A DNA stretch of 12,960 bases from Propionivibrio sp. (GTDB taxonomy: Bacteria > Pseudomonadota > Gammaproteobacteria > Burkholderiales > Rhodocyclaceae). A model generated the notes under the pieces. That model was not told where the DNA came from. It made no database searches and saw nothing but the letters and a program-made list of their open reading frames with translations. The position numbers were made by a program, and so were the translations under genes. The stretch lies in contig JAGNOM010000048.1 in the NCBI GenBank assembly GCA_017990155.1, positions 1 to 12,960 on the forward strand, written 5' to 3'. Every line of letters starts with the position of its first letter. The first letter of the stretch is position 1. Shown piece after piece: positions 9,259 through 12,960 of this stretch.

Positions 9259-9291
9259 ACGGCCGTTTCCCGTTCTGAGGCAATCGGCCGT
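9259..9291 (-). other. Hairpin downstream of the binding protein gene
   Basis: ACGGCCG (9259-9265) and CGGCCGT (9285-9291) form a 7-bp GC-rich stem around a 19-base loop, about 20 bases after the binding protein stop codon. There is no following T-run. It may stabilise the 3' end of the binding protein message, but the call is weak. Confidence 0.3.
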
Positions 9292-9310
9292 CTGCCACCT
9301 TATGACCTGA

Positions 9311-10252
9311 TTACCATTCCGGCGGCGTGAATTGGTCGATGTTCTTCAAATCGACGATGTCGAGCTGGACGAAGTTGATCGGCTCGACCTTCTTGCCATC
9401 GATGACGGCGCGCGCCAGTTCCATCGACTTCTTCGACATGACTTCGAAGTTCTGCATGATGGTCACCGACTGCGTGCCCTTGCGCACCTGGTCAAAGCCG
9501 GCGCGATTGCCGTCGACGCCGACGATGAACATGCCGTCCATCATGTTGGCGGCTTTCAGCGCTTGCGCAACGCCGGTCGCACCGTTGTCCCAGTGGCAGA
9601 ACACGCCCTGGATTTTCTTGCCGTGCTTGACGATAAGATCTTCCGTGATGGCCATCGCTTCGGCGGTCGACCATTGCTGCGGCGTCTTGTAGTCGATGAC
9701 TTCGATCTTGGTGCCCTTGATCTTCTTGTTGAAGCCATCGTGGCGCTTGATCTGCGCGTCGTGGCCGGCCTGGCCACCGACTTCGACGATCGTCGCGCCA
9801 TCCGGGAACTTCTTGAGGAAGGCTTCGCCCGCTGCTTCTCCGGCCATCGTGTCATTCACGCCGGCGAAGAAATCACGGAACTTCTGGTTGGCCGGTGCGA
9901 GGTCGGACGAGAACATGCCGACAACGACGCCTGCCTGCTTGGCCTTCATCACGCTCGGAACGATCGCGTTGATGTCGTTCGGGTTGAGGAAGATCGCCTT
10001 GAATTTCTGCGCGATGCTGTTGGTCACCAGTTGCGACTCGGTCTGCGTGTCGCCCTTGGCGTCGAGAACGACGACTTCAAAGCCGTAGTCCTTGCCGTAT
10101 TTCTGGAACTGTTTCGAAGAAAACGCCTGCGATTCGTTAGCCATGTTCGCCGCGATAAACGCGATTTTGTCCGCTGCGTGCGCTGCAACCCCGAACATTC
10201 CTGCAAGCACCACACTCATACCCGCGACTGCTTTTCTGTAAGACTTATTCAT
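9311..10252 (-). CDS. Periplasmic sugar-binding protein of the ABC importer (RbsB type)
   Basis: This 313-residue substrate-binding protein of the ribose/galactose type (Peripla_BP_4) should capture the ligand in the periplasm and deliver it to the permease pair. A clear Sec signal peptide is present: basic MNKSYRK, a hydrophobic core, and likely cleavage after AHA at residue 26. The mature part starts ADKIAFIAANM and shows the two-lobe pattern of the family, with DAKGDTQTESQ, FLNPNDINAIVP, QAGHDAQIKRHDGF and GVDGNRAGFDQV. Ligand-contact residues differ enough from RbsB that I do not assign ribose. It is the first gene after the regulated promoter and is separated from the ATPase gene by 290 bases containing a repeat and a hairpin. 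That arrangement is common where more binding protein than membrane complex is needed. Confidence 0.93.
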   Translation of the reverse strand: MNKSYRKAVAGMSVVLAGMFGVAAHAADKIAFIAANMANESQAFSSKQFQKYGKDYGFEVVVLDAKGDTQTESQLVTNSIAQKFKAIFLNPNDINAIVPSVMKAKQAGVVVGMFSSDLAPANQKFRDFFAGVNDTMAGEAAGEAFLKKFPDGATIVEVGGQAGHDAQIKRHDGFNKKIKGTKIEVIDYKTPQQWSTAEAMAITEDLIVKHGKKIQGVFCHWDNGATGVAQALKAANMMDGMFIVGVDGNRAGFDQVRKGTQSVTIMQNFEVMSKKSMELARAVIDGKKVEPINFVQLDIVDLKNIDQFTPPEW

Positions 10253-10289
10253 GCCGAACCCCCGTAATGTTTAGCGTGAAACCTCTAGA

Positions 10290-10305
10290 ATGTAACCGGT
10301 TACAT
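10290..10305. promoter_or_regulatory. LacI-family operator, promoter-distal copy
   Basis: ATGTAACCGGTTACAT is a perfect 16-bp palindrome with a central CG, the standard form of LacI-family operators. It lies in the leader between promoter and binding protein gene. It is identical to the copy at 10333, 43 bases away centre to centre, or about four helical turns, so both sites face the same side of the DNA. Confidence 0.88.
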
Positions 10306-10332
10306 AAGCAGCCAAAAAAAATATCGCTCTCG

Positions 10333-10348
10333 ATGTAACCGGTTACAT
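10333..10348. promoter_or_regulatory. LacI-family operator overlapping the transporter promoter
   Basis: This is a second perfect copy of ATGTAACCGGTTACAT. On the minus strand it overlaps the end of the proposed -10 hexamer and covers the expected transcription start. A bound repressor would block initiation directly. The neighbouring regulator has the hinge Leu54 that inserts at a central CG in PurR-like proteins, which fits this site. Confidence 0.88.
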
Positions 10349-10375
10349 TTTCTTGCTGCCTTTGCCGTCTGTCAA
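10347..10375 (-). promoter_or_regulatory. Sigma-70 type promoter of the transporter region
   Basis: On the minus strand a perfect -35 TTGACA (10375-10370) is followed after 17 bases by GAAAAT (10352-10347), four of six matches to the -10 consensus. The start would fall near 10340, leaving a leader of about 90 bases before the binding protein ATG. The overlap with an operator supports the assignment. Confidence 0.7.
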
Positions 10376-10423
10376 GCGTTTTTTTGCCCTTGAAATCGTC
10401 GTTCTTGCGCAGGCGCGGGAAGC

Positions 10424-10447
10424 AAAAAAGCGCCCATCGGACGCTTT
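10424..10447 (-). terminator. Intrinsic terminator of the regulator gene
   Basis: On the minus strand AAAGCGTCC and GGGCGCTTT form a 9-bp stem with one G-T pair around a GAT loop, running into a total of six Ts. It lies 30 bases past the regulator stop codon. It therefore separates regulator transcription from the transporter promoter that starts downstream. Confidence 0.88.
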
Positions 10448-10476
10448 ATCAGCTTCAGTAAATCCCCGAGTCCGGG

Positions 10477-11466
10477 TCAGCGGGTTGACTGTCGGACTTT
10501 GAGTTCAAAATCCAGTGTGACCTGCCGCTCTTCCAGTGTCCTCCCTTCCAGCAAGGCGAACAGCATTTCGGCGGACCTGAGACCGATCTGGTAGGCCGGC
10601 TGGGCGACGGTGGTCAGCGTCGGCGTGCAGATCAGCGTCATGTCGCTACCGTCGAAACCGACGATGGAGATGTCCCCAGGCACGCGCACCCCGGCTTCGA
10701 TCAGCGCGCGCTGGGCGCCGACCGCAACGACGTCGTAGTCGAAAAAGACGCCGTCGACCCGCTTGGAAAGCTCCAGCAGGCGCTTGGCGACCATCTCTCC
10801 GCTGTCTTCACCCATGCGGTATTCGATCACCATGGCGGGATCCGGCGTCAAGCCGTGCGCCTGCAGCGCGCGAAGGTATCCGGCGCGGCGCAAGCGGGCA
10901 AACCCGAATGATCCCGAGGCGTTGACCATCGCTATTTGCCGGCAGCCGGTCGCGATCAGGTGGGATACCGCGGCGAAGGCCCCCTGCTCGTCATTGACGC
11001 AAACATAGGGCAGATCCACCCCGTCCTTGTATTCACAGCACTGGACGATCGGGTACGACGCGCCAAATTTGCGCAGGTTGTCGGCGCTGACCGCCGGATC
11101 GATGGCCAGCATGCCATCGACAATCTTCTGCTTGAGCATGCTGAAGAAGGCGTCTTCCCGTTCCCTGATGCCGTGCGTTTCGCAGAGCAAAAGGTTGTAG
11201 CCGCGGGCATAGACGACCTTGTTGATGCCATGCACGATTTCGGCGTGGAACGGATTGGAGATGTTCGGCACCAAGGCCAGGAGAATTCTGCTCTTGGACG
11301 AACTCAGGTTCTGCGCCACCACATTGGGATGGTAGTCAAGATCCTTGATGACCTTCTTGACGCGAGCCCTGGTCTTCTCGCTCACCAACGGACTTTCGTT
11401 AAGCACCCGGGAAATAGTCGCCACGGAAACCCCTGCGATTCTGGCAACTTCACTGATGGTCAACAC
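10477..11466 (-). CDS. LacI-family transcriptional repressor
   Basis: This 329-residue regulator has an N-terminal helix-turn-helix (TISEVARIAGVSVATISRVL, residues 3-22) with Val15-Ala16 at the base-reading positions. A hinge helix follows with Leu54 in AQNLSSSKS, then a periplasmic-binding-protein-like effector domain from about residue 60. The effector domain keeps the family outline: LVPNISNPFH, VNDEQGA, SIVGFDGSD and a C-terminal TLTTVAQP. It should repress the adjacent transporter region through the two palindromes at 10290 and 10333 and release on binding a sugar or a metabolite of it. The start codon is GTG, inferred because the HTH begins right after it; a TTG follows as an alternative. 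The gene points the same way as its presumed targets but has its own terminator, so it is a separate unit. Confidence 0.92.
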   Translation of the reverse strand: MLTISEVARIAGVSVATISRVLNESPLVSEKTRARVKKVIKDLDYHPNVVAQNLSSSKSRILLALVPNISNPFHAEIVHGINKVVYARGYNLLLCETHGIREREDAFFSMLKQKIVDGMLAIDPAVSADNLRKFGASYPIVQCCEYKDGVDLPYVCVNDEQGAFAAVSHLIATGCRQIAMVNASGSFGFARLRRAGYLRALQAHGLTPDPAMVIEYRMGEDSGEMVAKRLLELSKRVDGVFFDYDVVAVGAQRALIEAGVRVPGDISIVGFDGSDMTLICTPTLTTVAQPAYQIGLRSAEMLFALLEGRTLEERQVTLDFELKVRQSTR

Positions 11467-11809
11467 GTGGATCTCTCGCTCAGTCGGTTATGAAGACCTG
11501 CGATTCTAAAGTCCAATGCCCCGGGGTCGGTATTTTTTCCGAAGGTGGAGCGGGTCCCGTTTGCTCGGAAAGGATTTTGTGACCGATAGATGGCACCCCG
11601 CGGAACAGGGTTATCCACGGTGTCTCCCATCACGAATCGGTCGAACTGGACGACTTGCACGAAGAAACGGGGTTGACACCCGTGCTAGACTGAAAATGGT
11701 TGAATTTCTGCATATTTCGTGTTTTTTGACGGATTAGATCAGTTTTACATCGATTTTTCACCGTTTTTTGTTTAACCATCGCAAAGCACTCACAAAAGGA
11801 GGTCCAATG
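11467..11809. other. Divergent intergenic region between regulator and BCCT genes
   Basis: This 343-base stretch carries the leaders of both divergent genes. The half near the regulator is GC-rich, with a CCCCGGGG palindrome at 11519-11526. The half near the BCCT gene, from about 11690, is AT-rich with several T-runs. A plus-strand TTGACA at 11673-11678 lies inside a small dyad (ACGGG at 11667-11671, CCCGT at 11679-11683), but no good -10 follows at normal spacing, so the BCCT promoter is unresolved. No RNA gene or riboswitch structure is evident. Confidence 0.6.
11503..11508 (-). promoter_or_regulatory. Possible -10 element of the regulator gene
   Basis: TAGAAT on the minus strand matches five of six consensus -10 bases and lies about 37 bases before the GTG start. 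No good -35 hexamer is found 15-18 bases upstream, so the promoter is tentative. No copy of the 16-bp operator is near, so autoregulation by that site is not indicated. Confidence 0.3.
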
Positions 11810-12960
11810 ATGGCGAAAAACCATGATCCGATGATTCCGAGCGGCGAAGTCACCCCGATCAACACCGACTACAAGGTAGGACAGGACAATATTGTGGTCA
11901 ATGTGGGGCCGTTCGGCCTCGATATTCATAATCGTGTTTTTGCCATTTCCGGCATCCTGATCGTCAGTTTTGTGGTGCTGACGCTTATGTTCCAAAACCA
12001 GGTGGAACCCCTGTTCAGCAGTCTGCGCGGCTGGCTGACCTCAAACCTTGACTGGTTCTTTATCGCCTCGGGCAATCTGTTTGTTCTGGTTTGCATCGGG
12101 TTGGCCGTCTCGCCGCTCGGTAAAGTTCGCATCGGCGGCACGACCGCCACACCGGACTACAGTTATACAGGCTGGTTTTCGATGTTGTTCGCGGCGGGCA
12201 TGGGTATCGGCCTGATGTTCTTCGGTGTTTCCGAGCCCTTGTCGCATTTTGGCAGCTCAATGGGCGGCATTTCCGTCGAAAACGGAGTGCGCACCGACTG
12301 GGCGCCACTCGGCGGTGCCATCGGTGATGCTCAAGGCGCGCAAAAACTCGCCATGGCCGCGACCATCTTTCACTGGGGCCTTCATCCGTGGGCAATCTAC
12401 GCCTTGTTGGCGCTTGGACTTGCACTGTTTTCCTTCAACAAGGGGTTGCCACTGACCATCCGGTCGGTGTTTTACCCCTTGCTTGGCGAACGCATCTGGG
12501 GGTGGCCCGGAAACATAATCGATACGTTGGCGATCCTGGCCACTCTGTTCGGCCTTGCGACGTCGCTGGGTTTCGGCGCATCGCAAGCGGCAGCCGGACT
12601 GCACTATCTCTTTGATATCCCATTGGGCGACACAACACAGATCGTCCTGGTGCTATGTATCACGGCGCTCGCAACCACTTCGGTTGTGGCCGGGCTCGAT
12701 GCTGGCGTCAAGCGCCTGTCGGAAATCAACATGACTCTGGCCTTGCTGCTGATGTTGTTCGTGATTGCGGTTGGTCCGACGCTCGCCATCCTCACCGGCT
12801 TCTTCTCCAACCTCGCCGCCTACGCCGAGTACCTGCCGGCGCTCGCCAATCCGTTTGGTCGCGAGGACGCGAACTTCTCCCAAGGCTGGACGGCGTTCTA
12901 CTGGGCCTGGTGGATTTCATGGTCGCCCTTCGTCGGCATGTTCATCGCGCGTGTTTCGCG
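11810..12960 (+). CDS. BCCT-family quaternary ammonium transporter, N-terminal 383 residues
   Basis: This inner-membrane secondary transporter of the betaine/carnitine/choline family is cut by the right edge. The glycine-rich motif AAGMGIGLMFFGVSEP (about 128-143) and the TM8 motif FYWAWWISWSPFVG (363-376) are family hallmarks. From memory of BetP, the aromatic box that cages a trimethylammonium group is Trp189, Trp194, Tyr197 and Trp374. Here Trp189, Trp194 and Tyr197 occur in FHWGLHPWAIY and the fourth aligns with Trp368, so a quaternary ammonium substrate is likely. The C-terminal osmosensing or regulatory tail is outside the window. Two ATGs are adjacent (11807 and 11810). AAAAGGAGG ends 7 bases before the second, so I prefer 11810. 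The gene is divergent from the regulator and shows no evident link to the sugar genes. Confidence 0.93.
   Translation, partial: MAKNHDPMIPSGEVTPINTDYKVGQDNIVVNVGPFGLDIHNRVFAISGILIVSFVVLTLMFQNQVEPLFSSLRGWLTSNLDWFFIASGNLFVLVCIGLAVSPLGKVRIGGTTATPDYSYTGWFSMLFAAGMGIGLMFFGVSEPLSHFGSSMGGISVENGVRTDWAPLGGAIGDAQGAQKLAMAATIFHWGLHPWAIYALLALGLALFSFNKGLPLTIRSVFYPLLGERIWGWPGNIIDTLAILATLFGLATSLGFGASQAAAGLHYLFDIPLGDTTQIVLVLCITALATTSVVAGLDAGVKRLSEINMTLALLLMLFVIAVGPTLAILTGFFSNLAAYAEYLPALANPFGREDANFSQGWTAFYWAWWISWSPFVGMFIARVS

Noticed and set aside
11611..11619. DnaA-box-like TTATCCACG
   Set aside because: It is a single copy with one mismatch, with no cluster of boxes, no AT-rich unwinding tract beside it and no dnaA or parAB context, so it is not an origin.
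11697..11712. Sigma-54-like GG-N10-GC before the BCCT gene
   Set aside because: Only the GG and GC spacing and a TGC match; the remaining consensus is poor and no enhancer-binding regulator is nearby. It is likely chance.

Overview
The window reads as a chromosomal stretch of a GC-rich Gram-negative bacterium, most likely a proteobacterium and perhaps a fermentative betaproteobacterium of the Rhodocyclales type. That placement is an inference from codon use, the periplasmic binding protein and the dispersed repeats; no rRNA or other marker gene is present. It holds one sugar-type catabolic region of eight genes on the minus strand, its LacI-family regulator, and the first 383 codons of an unrelated-looking BCCT transporter on the plus strand.

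Layout along the minus strand, in transcription order: a LacI-family regulator (11466-10477) ends in a clear intrinsic terminator (10447-10424). Next comes a promoter (TTGACA-N17-GAAAAT) flanked by two identical 16-bp palindromes. It drives a ribose-type ABC importer: periplasmic binding protein (10252-9311), double ATPase (9020-7512), permease (7515-6496) and second permease (6485-5514). After a 329-base gap come a glycyl radical enzyme (GRE) closely resembling E. coli PflD (5184-2866), its radical-SAM activase resembling PflC (2900-2028), a GMC-family flavoprotein dehydrogenase with a four-cysteine cluster (1994-489), and an unrecognised gene cut by the window edge (353-1).

How they may work together: the importer brings in an unphosphorylated sugar or polyol, sensed by the LacI regulator. 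The GMC dehydrogenase and the PflD/PflC pair act on it in the cytoplasm. As I recall the literature, E. coli PflD opens the ring of 1,5-anhydromannitol-6-phosphate to give 1-deoxyfructose-6-phosphate, and its genes sit beside PTS transporter genes, an FSA-type aldolase and gldA. Here the PTS is replaced by an ABC importer and a flavoprotein dehydrogenase is added, while no kinase or aldolase is visible. This altered setting is the most interesting aspect of the window.

Three gaps inside the catabolic region are each occupied by a different inverted-repeat element (377-443, 5255-5342, 9061-9218). They separate the binding protein from the ATPase, the transporter from the GRE, and the dehydrogenase from the last gene. 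The BCCT gene (11810 onward) has a strong ribosome binding site and the aromatic residues that bind quaternary ammonium compounds in BetP. It is divergent from the regulator and has no obvious functional link to the sugar region.
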